From Plazaster borealis (lineage: Eukaryota > Echinodermata > Asteroidea > Forcipulatida > Labidiasteridae), in NCBI GenBank assembly GCA_021014325.1, contig CM037459.1, positions 18,626,501 to 18,690,500 on the forward strand: a stretch of 64,000 nucleotides of DNA, written 5' to 3'. Below are positions 36,422 to 48,100 of this stretch, piece after piece. Within the stretch, counting starts at the first letter, position 1; the number at the start of each line of letters is the position of its first letter. A model generated the notes under the pieces. It was not told the origin of the DNA. It saw nothing but the letters and a program-made list of their open reading frames with translations, and did not search any database. A program made the translations under genes and the position numbers.

Positions 36422-37320
36422 AGGCCTGGAATTACACGGAGGCCACAGCCTTTGTTGCCCCTATTTGGGTTTCCCTTAACTTTTATTTTCACTCGCCGGC
36501 CGGACGAGTTACCAAAAATTTTTGGGTCGCCCGCAAGTTTTTTCACTAGCCCACATGTAATAATGCACACAATTTTCAAAGGGTAAAAAACAAAACAAAA
36601 ACGGAACTGAAGTTCGCAAACTTGCGTTTTTGGACTATCTTTCTGTTCTTACCTAAATAATCTTTTTTATCAACAACCATTTTCATAGTTTCGTGATTGG
36701 TTGTATAGAACTTCTTTTGCAATGAAATCTTTGTGATTTAACGATCGGTCGACGAAGCACATTTGGAAAAAATTGTGCGGCGAGAGCGATGTGTTAAAGA
36801 GTAAGAGGTTATAATTTTGCATGAATTATAACAGGAACGAGGTTGAAATTAGGCTCCACCACGCGTCTTCCAACCCTGGAAATTCGAGTTGTGTGTTTCC
36901 CCACTCGCCTACGTATTGTTGTATTGAACATGGAGGAGAGAGCCAGACTAATATGTGCATGCGTGTTTTGACGTTTTCTATACTGGAAATTAACGATCAC
37001 GATCGCGGCCACATTAAATCTAACAAATATCAAGACTTGCAAACCATTTTACGAACTTAAAAGCAACCATAGGCCTACCCCTCATTTATTGTGAAAAGGA
37101 ACAATTTGTGGACTCGCCCGTTGGGCTAGTAAAGGTTGGGTTTTGAGTCGCCCGCCGCTGTTTTCACTCGCATTTGGCGACCGCTAAGTTCCAACCCTGC
37201 CCTCCTAGTATTGGCCTTGGTGCCCCTTCAAAAGTTTCCCATAGACTTAAAGATTTTCTAATGGAAGTGCCCTTTGCAAAATGAAAATCGCCTTGCCCTC
37301 TCAAAGATGAAATTCCAAGC
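36422..37320 (+). mobile_element. Family E repeat split by an inserted element
   Basis: E left part at 36422-36462 (GGAATTACACGGAGGCCACA) and right part at 37198-37320 (TTGGCCTTGGTGCCCCTTCA onward). The roughly 735-bp insert has partly inverted ends containing TCGCCCGC and GGGCTAGT / ACTAGCCC. The insert family is unknown. Confidence 0.55.
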
Positions 37321-37472
37321 CCGACTTGTGGCACAATTCAAAACCATCAGAAACTGGTGTGTGTCACGGAATATTTGCAGACCCCAGAAAATAATTAACA
37401 ACACTAAAGTAACTATGCATGTTATGGTTAATGATTTTTAAACATCACTTGTTAGTGAATATATCCAATCCC

Positions 37473-37478
37473 TTTATT
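37473..37478 (-). terminator. AATAAA polyadenylation signal overlapping the CHAF1A stop codon
   Basis: The last codons read GAA TAA AGG, so AATAAA spans the final sense codon and the stop. If used, the 3' UTR would be only about 10-30 nt. Other signals further 3' cannot be excluded. Confidence 0.35.
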
Positions 37479-39143
37479 CTATAATAATTACATCCCCTTT
37501 ATTTACCTCCTGACTAACCTCAATGCTCATCTTTTCCTCTGGACAATCCAAGTTTGTCTTTTCCACTTGTTTGTTTACCACACCTGCTGGTCCTACTTTG
37601 TTTATTTCAGAACTATCTGCCAAGATAGTTGGTGCCAAACCCTTGCTCACAGAAATCTCTTTAGTATCACTGCCTTCCTTAATGTCTTCTGAAGTGTCCA
37701 TTTTTTCTGTGGTGCATGTGGTGGAGGGTTTGAAGAAATTCTTTAGCGTTGCTGTCTTTTTGGTTGGTTGCTGCGGAAGCGAAAGACCAGTCGAGTCTTC
37801 AGGGTTCCTGGACGCAGGCGCTGCGCTGCTTGAAGCCAACTGCGGTAGAGCACTTGTTGGGGTATTACTTGGCATTTTGATCAGGTTGGATCTTGCAGCT
37901 CGTTCTGTAGCTGCTTGCAATGCCAGCATAGCCTTGATGTCTGTGGGGCTCATATGCGGCACTTTCACTTCATGGCCCAGCCTTGCAACGTTGTCAATCT
38001 GGTATTGCAACGACAGAGAGTCCAAGATGTGGGATGTCGACGTCGGATGTGATACAACCGTCTGTTTGGGAAGCATGTTCATGTAGTGAACTTGTTCGTT
38101 CGACAATGCGGGTTTGAAAAGTTGGGCACGTGGCTGCGGAACAGGCTGCCTGGGGATTGATTGCGAGAGCTTCTGGATGATCTCCATCGGGGACATGCAG
38201 TTATATACCGAGCTGTTGATACATGTAGGTATATGCACACCACCAGCAGGTTGGATCATTGGCTGGGATAAGATCATCTCAGTTGCTGGCTTTACTTGCC
38301 CTGATTTTAAAGAGGCTAGATTTTCTCGTACTGTGTTTCCGTGTAACCTCCATTGTACCTCACTTGGTATTCCGTGTGGATGGGCCATGGACGAGTTCAG
38401 CGATGGAGTATAAGCCTGACGCATTGGCATTCCCTGACTCTGTGGCATGATCACTGGTAACCCACCGGCTGGATTAATCCTTGTGTGGTTATAATTAACA
38501 GTTGGTATCCCGTGTCCTAGGAGAGGACTGTCTGCTCGCATCGCCTTCTGGGGTTTAGTAATGTACTGCCATTCGCTCGGGATTGGCAAACTCTGCAGGT
38601 TGTAGTGCTGTAGGAGATCATTGTGCACGTACCAACAAGTCCGTGTGTGTTCAGGACGCCTCTCGCGTACCGCTATGGCATTGATTGTGATGAGCAGCTG
38701 GCGTTTTGAAATGGAGCAATCAATGTTGTCCGCGGTGGTGGTGGTGGTGGTGGTGGTGTTATCCGTGGTGGACGTTACTCCAGGAGTGGGCATCACCGAG
38801 GTCCCTACACCCCCTCGGATCAAAGTCACGTTGGGTGAACCTTGGCAGGCATCCACTGCACCTCCAGTTTGTTGAGCGCTAACAGCAGAGGGTTTGTCCA
38901 GTTCACCTCCAGGAGTTACTGAAGAATTCGGTGAAACATGCGTTCCTTCAGGGGTTCCTGGTGTGCATTTTGAAGATACTCCTGTCGGGGTAGATGTGCT
39001 TGGCACATCTACTGCATTTGAAGGACTTGGTTTTCCAGAGTTCTTTTTGAGCGTTTCAAGTCGCCAGAACTCTCTGAATTCGCGTTGTAGAGTCCTGATA
39101 CCGGCTACATTGCCATGAACTAGACGGATCAAATCAGGCATAG
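37474..39143 (-). CDS. CHAF1A: CHAF1A terminal coding exon 13 (winged helix and long C-terminal tail)
   Basis: 1670 nt from a CCCTAG acceptor to TAA. It opens AMPDLIRLVHGNVAGIRTLQ (human: LLPLLHGNVNG), then a Ser/Pro/Thr linker with a run of Thr. ISKRQLLITINAIA and CWYVHNDLLQHYNLQSLPIP correspond to the C-terminal winged-helix region. The remaining roughly 380 residues are Met/Pro/Gln/Ser-rich, including KKTATLKNFFKPS near 37730-37772, an extra PIP-like motif. The stop codon is inside an AATAAA hexamer (37478-37473). The tail is far longer than in human p150. Confidence 0.95.
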
Positions 39144-42100
39144 CTAGGGGTAAAAAGAATAACATTTCTTGTATTAATACATGGTAACTGTTGAGGTTTA
39201 TTTTAGAGAAAAAGCTTCTCATTCGAAAGACTATTAGTTTACTTATTATTTATTACACATCCAACAGCACAATTAGCGCCAATACAAGGATGAAAAGGAA
39301 ACGAGAAGAATTGTTCAGTTTTAGATGTGGGAGGAAAACCCCAAATGGGGGAAAACCCACGCAATCAGGTAGGGACTGAAAACCCAATCCACATGCAAGG
39401 CTCCGGTCTGAGGTGGGATTGGAACCAGGGTCCACAGAGGTGGAAGGCAGGGGAAGAAACCACTGAGCCAACATGATGCCCAAATAATCATCACTGTATA
39501 CCAAGACATGGCTTGAAATATTGCTGATTATTTGTTTACTAATTTTTGTTTAAAGTAAATATGTCTGTAAAATTAATGCGAAACATAAATTGTGTTTTTG
39601 TTTTAGATACATTTATGACTTTCACATTGGAAAAACTGGAAAATGTCAATTCAGGACATGAATTACTGTGGCCTTTTTGGTCGAGTAAAAGTTGGTCAAA
39701 TTTTGAGCCATCTTGTGGGTGCTATGGGCATTTTGGTAGAAGCTGCTTTGGTACAAGCGGCTGCTAATGGTCTCTAAAGGGTTTAGACACGGACAGCTAT
39801 GGTATCTAAAGACTTAGACACTGTCAGTTGGTCCATACATCAACAGGAATCAACTCTGCTAAAGTTGAAAGCAGCCTGAATATTAATATCGGTAGTGTAT
39901 ATAGGGTTTCTCTTTCACCAGTTACCACAGGCTTTAGTAGCCCTTACAGGGTAAAATAAACGATACTCATCAGCATCAAAAGGTTGTTGTGTGCCCATGC
40001 CAGGTCTGGGATTACACGGAGGCCATGGCCTTTCTTGCCCCTGGTCTAAGCCTTGGTTCCCCTTCAAAACTTTCCCATAGACTATAAAATGTGTCAATGG
40101 AAGTGCCCCTTGCCCTCTCATCAAATATTATTGTGCCCATGTGAACGTTTGTTCTTTTGAGTCTGAAACCACTACCTAAAGCCAATGGGAGACTTGGTGG
40201 CACTAGGTGGCGGTAGACTTGCCAGGTAAATCCATTGTTCTCGGAAATGTGAGCATGCTCAGACCTACGTAAACAATGAACATTTACCTGGTAAGTCTGC
40301 TGCCACCTAGCGTTCCAAAGTCTCCCATTCACCAACTAGTCTAACATTTTGACTTGGACAGGACAGAGGTGCGGTCTCTAGGTAAGTTTTCATGACCTGA
40401 GGAAATCTTCCCTCGGAACTTACCCTCAGCAGGGACAGGTCTTTTCATTGAGATCCCCTGCGATACACCCATGATGGACTTGACATTCTTTAAGGTTGAG
40501 TCTTTTTTAGGTATCTCTTCAGTCGATGTCGTCGTCTGCTTCTTCCTCCTGATGTCTATAGGGGTAGCTGTCAAAGCAACAATCTTATAGGCATCCATTG
40601 TTTTGAGATTGCCGATCGAGGCCTTTGAGGAGGCGGTCTCCCAGAGGCAGCCGACGATGACTGGCTTGAGAACCCCTTGCTGACGTTTGAGCTCTACCTC
40701 CCAAGATTTGGCTTTGGCAGCCCGTCTTGCCTTCCAGTTCTCCACTTCCTCCTGAAAGTCAAATCAAAACACTTTCATTTTCTCATAAAAGCACATCAGG
40801 CCTAGAATTTCATCTCTGAGAGGGCAAGGCCATTTTCATTTTGAACAGGGCACTTCCGATGGAAAATCTTAAAGTCTATGGGAAACTTTCAAAGGGGCAT
40901 CAGAGCCCAGACCGGGACAAGGCGAACGAGGCTTAATTGTTTGGTGCTCAAAACAAATTTGCTAACCAGAATAAGTTTACCAGCCAAAATACAATATCAC
41001 ATGTACTGATTTTGACTGGTTTCCTGTTTAGTTTATGCAAAAGTTATCAAGCTAATTTCTGCTTAAGCAGCTCTATGAAATTTGACCCAGGTGTTAAGGA
41101 ATTTTTCTCGTGCCCTTTAACGACAACATCTGAGTATGATGGCATTATAGTACAAAGACAGTTGAAATCAGGCTCAGTGGATGAGGGGAGTGGTCCAGGG
41201 AGTGATGGAGGGTGGGGGGCATCAGACTAATACTGACCTCCTCATCTTCACATCCTTCACTCTCTGAGAGGTATCCGTGAGGAACAAAGAAACCATCGTC
41301 CGAGTCTCCTGCCTCCACGTCATCTTCACCATCTTCTTCTCCCTATTGATTAGAAAGCAAAACAAGCATTTAACAGCATTGGTGAGGAGGGATCTGGCTA
41401 TGTTCATAAAAGGTCTGTATTTTTAGGTCTGTGTGAATGATTCCTAAAACAAAGGATGGAGTAGGTGACTAAAGCATCTATTCATTCACCCGTAACTTTC
41501 ATGTATTTATAGCATGTACTTGGCTTGTCCCCTCCATTGCATCTGATGAAGTAGTTGTTGCTACGAAAGCTCATGCAGTTTTTGTTATGTAATTAGTAAG
41601 TATTTAAGTCCTACCACTACCTTCCTTGTTTTATCTATCAGACTAACACGGCTATCTGTATCATCAAATACTAAGTAGTGAATCAAGTAGAGAACAAAAT
41701 ATCTACATTTGTTTTCTTCATAAGTTTGTTCGGAAGTGGAGCTGCTTACCTCCGAGTGTGACAGACTTTCTCCTGGCTCCTCCCACTCGTCGTCACTGTC
41801 AATCTCATAATCCAATACATCCTACGAAATCAAAATCATAAATTGATTTGTTTTAAATATTTATGGATGATAGAAAATTATTCTTCTCATCTCATAAAAA
41901 ATATTTAAAAAACAGCAAAAGCTGACATCAGGAGCTGCCGATCGCCTGCAGAACTAAAGGAAAAGTACATTATTTTTGTGCAAAATTGTTATTGTTTAGT
42001 TTCAACAAGCACACCATCCAGTATGCAAGTATCATACAAGGTGGGAGGGCAGGTGAGGAAGTGAGAATTTGTACAATCATTGACACCTTGTATACAGGGA

Positions 42101-45100
42101 AGCTGAAAAAATGGCCATGCCAGATTTATGATCAAAACCTGCAACAAGAAAAATTCAGAAGAAGCAGACTAAAAACCAATTGTTTTTATTTCCGAAGTAA
42201 AGATTTAGCAACATACCTCATCCTTCTTGAGATAGTTCCTTGGGTTGATGGTTTTACTGCTTTGTCTCCAGGTACCGTAGTAAGCCGGCCGATAGTTCTC
42301 ATGGAACTGAAGAAATTTACACTTCATTCTCGCCATCTGCTTTGTGGGTTTGGGAGAAACGGACACTAGCTCCACATCCTGTGAATCTCCGCTGAAACAC
42401 AATGGGTTTGGGAAATAATCAAAGGTATAACAACTACTTGAGCAAAAATATTTTAACGGAAATGCTTCTAAACTTGTTTAGAATGTGTTTGTTTATCATT
42501 AAAATGTAATTTTGATATTTGTACACTTCTGAATTTTTCGTAATTATCGATCAAAACATTAGGCCCCAACCTCAAGGTTTTGAAAAACCAGAAACACTTC
42601 TGCTGTTGACAACGTGCGTCATTGACAATACTTTGACGTCATGTGTGGGATGTTGCTTTGTTATACCTCCATGCTGCAACAAAGCGGCAACACAAAACGA
42701 AGCTCCCACATATGACGTAACCTTTAAACTTGTTCGATTTGAGCATTAAAACGTGCAAACCTCACATGGAGATTTTTGTTTTGTATTTCTTGAGTGTAAG
42801 AAATTTGCTGTCACGTTTGTGGGGGGGGGGGGGTTGTGATTTGTAATGACTAAAAGAAATGTACAACAAATAAAACACTAATGTCCGCTGTTGAAGTTAT
42901 TCCTGACAGTAGTACTTACTTCTCTTCAACCATCTTCTCTACCGATGGTGTAGTCGTTCTGCTCGTAGCTTCTTTCTCTTTGGTCTTAGCTGATGGCGTC
43001 TGTCCCATCTTACCTGCAGTACGAGTCTTACTTCTCAGCTCCTCAAAATACAATGTGGTACAATTCTGAAAAGAAAACAAAAAATAAAGAAAAAGTCATG
43101 AAAAAATACGTAGATTTTATGTTTCTAAAGAACCCCAAGAACTATAAATCTCTTAAATAATGTAAAATAATTTCTCCTGATGGAAGCAATATAAATCATT
43201 ATAACTACTCTTGTGTGGGTCATGGGTTCCAATCCCACCCAAGTAGACAGTGGATTTTCTTCCAGCAGGACTCAGAAAACATCAAGTAGGTGCTTATCGG
43301 TGAAAGGTTAAAATACAAAAGTAATAATCTTATCCCCGATGCAAATAGTTTTTTTATTCAAACTGGCCCCCCGGCACCGAGCATGCTCGTTAGTCTAGCA
43401 GACTTGCAAACCTCCAAGTATACAATTCTTATCACACATTGGTGTAAGGGTAAAACAAATAAAATAATAAGCTTTTGAATTGCTAACTCTTTCAGTGCCC
43501 TCTTTTTTTTGCGTTTTGAACCTAAAATGCCCATCTTTTTTAGTTTTTTTGAAATTCTGCACAAAAAGTCTATCTCACCATACAAAATGTACCTTGCTGA
43601 TTTGTGTTGCCTTGGTACATCCCAAAGTCAATAGTACTTCTTGAGTGATAATGCCCTCTCGTAATAACACGTATATTACGGGTCGTACATGTACGATTGA
43701 TGACACTTTTTGAGTACATAAAACAGATTGTTCATGTATGATAATGGCGCTTTCGGAACACATAAAATAGATTGTACAAGTTCGACCTTGGCACTGAAAG
43801 AGTTAAATATGAAAACATTTGAATTATAAGTGATGTTAGATTTATAACAAAACTAACCTGATCAGTAAAAGCTGCATCAAACGATTCTTTTGCGTCGATG
43901 AAACTCGGATTCCGACACAGTGGAGCTAGAACCATACGTTCCTTGACCTGGAACGGGGCATACCAGCTGCTGGATTTCTCCACTATCTTCTTGACAGGTG
44001 CAGGTTCCTTGAAGAAACTCTTGAAGAAATTTTTCTGCCGGGCCTCTTTCTTTCGCTGTCAGAAATAAAATCCAAACCTCAGATTTGTATTCTAGGATTT
44101 AAGTATAGCTTGTTTGGGCCATCCGGGATATGTGTTCAGTGTTCATTTTCCTTGTTACATTGGTAGTCACTACGTGGCATCATCTTTAAGTGACTTCACT
44201 TTTTATACCACACCCAATATGTGGTAGAGGGAGTTCTCCACCCCCCCCCCCATGTTCTTTTACTCTAACGCACTCGTTTAGCGAGGTGACAGCGGGTAAC
44301 AACCACATCTCTGGCCGCAGCATTCGCGAACGGACACCAACCCTTAGAAATCTGAGAAACGATTAATGCATGTATTGTTTCCTCAGATTCAAATGTTTTT
44401 GGGCCGAAAATTATCTAAACCATATTACGTTAAAAGGAATCCCTTCTTAAAATTGTTTATACTATCAAAAGCTGCAGTGCTTCTCACCAAGTAAGTATTT
44501 ATGGTCATAAATTTTTGGAGTATTTACCAATCTATGACTCTACCTTATTTTTGGGGGGTTATGTCCATGAATCCATCTAAACAAATATTTAGATAATTTC
44601 TGCTCTATTTTCCCGATTTGTTACCTTTTCTTCTTCCTGTTGGAGCTTCTCGTCTTCTTGTTGCTGCTTTTCTTCGATCTTCTTGCGTTTTTCTTCCATC
44701 TTAGCACTGAAAATAATCATTTTCATTGAATGATTTAATAGTGCTGATGATTGGCCTTGTTGAAAACCGGGGTAAGCTCATTCGGTGATTAAAATACACA
44801 ATTTGATCAATTACACAACGAACAAGAAGAGAAATGGTTTGAGTATCAACAATTACCCATAAATTTGTGCGATTGGGAGGTCTGAGCATCAATAACTTGA
44901 ACAGTAAATTGGTCCGAGTTTTGATAAGTGAACAATTTCAGTAGTTGTGAGCATCTGTAATTTACTTGAATAGTAAATTGGTCTGAGTTTTGATAAGTGA
45001 ACAATTTCAGTAGTTGTGAGCATCTGTAATTTACTTGAATAGTAAATTGGTCCGAGTTTTGATAAGTGAACAATTTCAGTAGTTGTGAGCATCTGTAATT

Positions 45101-48100
45101 TACTTGAATAGTAAATTGGTCTGAGTTTTGATAAGTGAACAATTTCAGTAGTTGTGAGCATCTGAAATTTACTTGAATAGTAAATTGGTCCGAGTTTTGA
45201 TAAGTGAACAATTTCAGTAGTTGTGAGCATCTGTAATTTACTCAATGACTTATGAGTAGTAGATTGGTCTGAGTGTTGATAACAACTGAGTAGTACTGGT
45301 CCGAGTGTTTTAATAACCGAATGAGTAATTTGAGTAGTTAGTTTTTACATGAGCATCAATAAGGCCTAAAAGAAAAAATGTTATGTTGGCGTAACGGGCC
45401 AGGAAAAAAAAAGGGTAGGTAGGTCGGGATTTTTTTTATTATTTATTATTATAGTTAAACGAATTTTGTGAATTCCAGTCAACTGTTTCTACCATTCCAA
45501 TCAAAACCTTAAGCCAGCGGATGTCAACATACTTTCCAGGTTTCATAGAACACCATACCCACTCTTAAGGGTCACAGAACCAGGTCACCACAAAGACATA
45601 GCGCGCGGATTTTTTTTGATTGAAAGTAAGAGTATTACCAACTGAAACAATGTATAACAAACTGCAGAGGATTAAGATAAGACGTGATTGGATCTCAATA
45701 GTAGGAGTGTCAATCATTCTCCCAGGGCTGGAGAGTGTCTGGGGCTGACATTAAATAAAGAAAAGGATGTCAGGTTTTCTTTTCACTGGTCGGCTTCGTT
45801 TGTGGTAGGAAAGTTGTTTTTATAATCATTGACAAAACTTCAGCTGGGTGAAAACAAGTTGAAAACAAATTAAATTATCCAGGGTCGGCCGTATTTTTAG
45901 GGTAGGTCGGGTTACGCCAACATAACAATTTTTGTTTAGGCCTAACTTACTCAATGATGTCCTGTTTCTTTTTCTTCTCCTCCTCCTTAGCCATCTTCTT
46001 CTGCTCTCTATCCAAGTCCTCCTGCTCTTTCTTCAGCTGTTTCTCCTTCTTCTTCTCTTCTTTCTCCAGCTCTTTCTGCCTCTTTGCTTCTTCTCGTTCT
46101 TGCTCCTTGGCGATCTTGAACTCCGTCTTCTGGCGTTTCCTCTCTGCCTCCTCTTCTTCCAGTTTACGTTTCTTTTCCATGCGCACTTTTATCTGAGGAA
46201 ACCACAATATATCCAATGCTTCAATCAGATGTTCAAAAAATATAACGGCTGCATATGATGCTAGCCCAGGTTGGACTCCTCCTATGCATACCACGTGACG
46301 GAGTCCAGGGTATAAAGGTCCCGTACCATTGCGAAAAAATTTATAACCATTTTTAATCATATTATTACCTTTTTGAGGAAGCTGAAACTTGACTCACATG
46401 TTCCTTGTGTCCTGAACCTTACGCCTGCTCTATTTAGAATTGCCAATTTTATCCTTGGATGACATTATTGTGAAAATAAAATGGAAATTTATGCATTCTC
46501 GGCGACAGGCCGAAACTGACAAGACGTGAAGCCTACACAGTCAATTGGTACACGATGATAAAAACGGTAGTGCACAACTCGGACTTATTTGCTAGAATTA
46601 TGTCATTCGTGGACGAAATTGTTATTGTTGGACCCATCAATAGTGAGTTACGGACATAAAGAATATATGAACGGAATTTCAGCTTCTTAAATCAGGTAAA
46701 ATTATGAAAAAACATTACTTCAAAATATGTTCGCATTGTAGAGGCGCTTTATACCCAGGACGTCAGTGTACACTGACTGACGTCCTACCAGGGCTACATA
46801 TGATGCTACCTTTTTTCATTGAACCAATCGCATCAGGGCCATATGTCATAAAGCTATTTTAAAAGCACAGGAATCAGATTTGACATATTCCTGAAATGTA
46901 GAGTTGGGGACCTGGGTCCCCCCTTATTTTAGACACAGAACCTCCTAGATGTTTAATTCAGATGATTTACAGATTATCCCATTGGTGAAAGCTACTTTTG
47001 ACAAAATTTAAAGGCTCACAGAGGTTTTGAGAAAATCCTGAAATTCCGGCAAAGAGGATTTAAAGAAAGATTTGGGAGTTATGTCAAATTGGAGACTTTC
47101 TTGACGCTCGGACTTACCACATTCAATCCATTGTTTAGGAAATGTGCATATGTTAAGAACAACGTAAACAATGGACAATTACTCAGTATGTCTGGTGCAA
47201 ACTAGCTCAAAGTCTCACAATGTTATAAAAGCTACTTGACGTGTTCTCCTACCTTCTCTTCTCTAAATTTCCTTCGTTCCTCTTCTTTCTTCAAGGCTTT
47301 AGCAGATAACGGAGTCTGCCAAGAAAGAACAACAAAAACAGTGTCAAAAAAGGGTTTCATTGTTAGAAAACAAAAATGACCCTTTTAAAGGCATCGTACA
47401 CGTTTGGTAATTGTCAAAGACCAGTGTTCTCACTTGGTGTATCCCAACATATGCATAATATAACAAGCCTGTGAAAATTTGGGCTCAATTGGTCATCGAA
47501 GTTGCAAGAAAATGATGAAAGAAAAAACACCCTTGTTGTACAAATTTGTGTGCTTTCAGATAGGAATAAAAGGCTTCTAGCTAGAAGTCTTTTATTATTT
47601 TAGTGAGAAATTACCTCTTTCTCAAAAACTACGTTACTTCAGAGGGAGTCGTTTCTCACAATGTTTTATACTATCAACAGCTCTCTGTTACTTGTTACCA
47701 AGACAGTTTTCATGCTAATATATATTTTGAGTAATTACCAAACATGTACGATGCCTTTAAAAGACACCCTTTGTTTATAAGGAGCTTTGTTTGTACTTAC
47801 CTTTTTATTTTATTGCCACAAATACTGAATGAAAAACAGTTGAGATTTGGCGTATGTAAAAATTGTAGAAAAATGCCTGCGGGCTTGGGTGCGATTTTTT
47901 TTCCCCTGAACCTTTAGAGCAGTAAAGTGTACATTTGTATAGGGCCATTGAAAAAATCAAAAAGTGGTATTATGTGACGTCCTCGCTCTGATTGACTTAA
48001 ACTCCACGGACACTGCCTGAAAGGTTCAGGAAAAACAAATTCGCGGCCTGGGTTCCCCCTTATTCTAGATCCAGATCCCTCCCAGATGTTTACAGACTCT

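Noticed and set aside
37523..39118. Plus-strand ORFs up to 187 codons
   Set aside because: Antisense shadows of CHAF1A exon 13.
44846..45245. Two long minus-strand ORFs of repeated FTYQNSDQF-type peptide
   Set aside because: They arise because the 69-bp intronic tandem repeat is a multiple of three; no splice or start support.
45932..46258. Plus-strand Leu/Phe/Ser-rich ORFs
   Set aside because: Antisense shadows of the CHAF1A KER exon.
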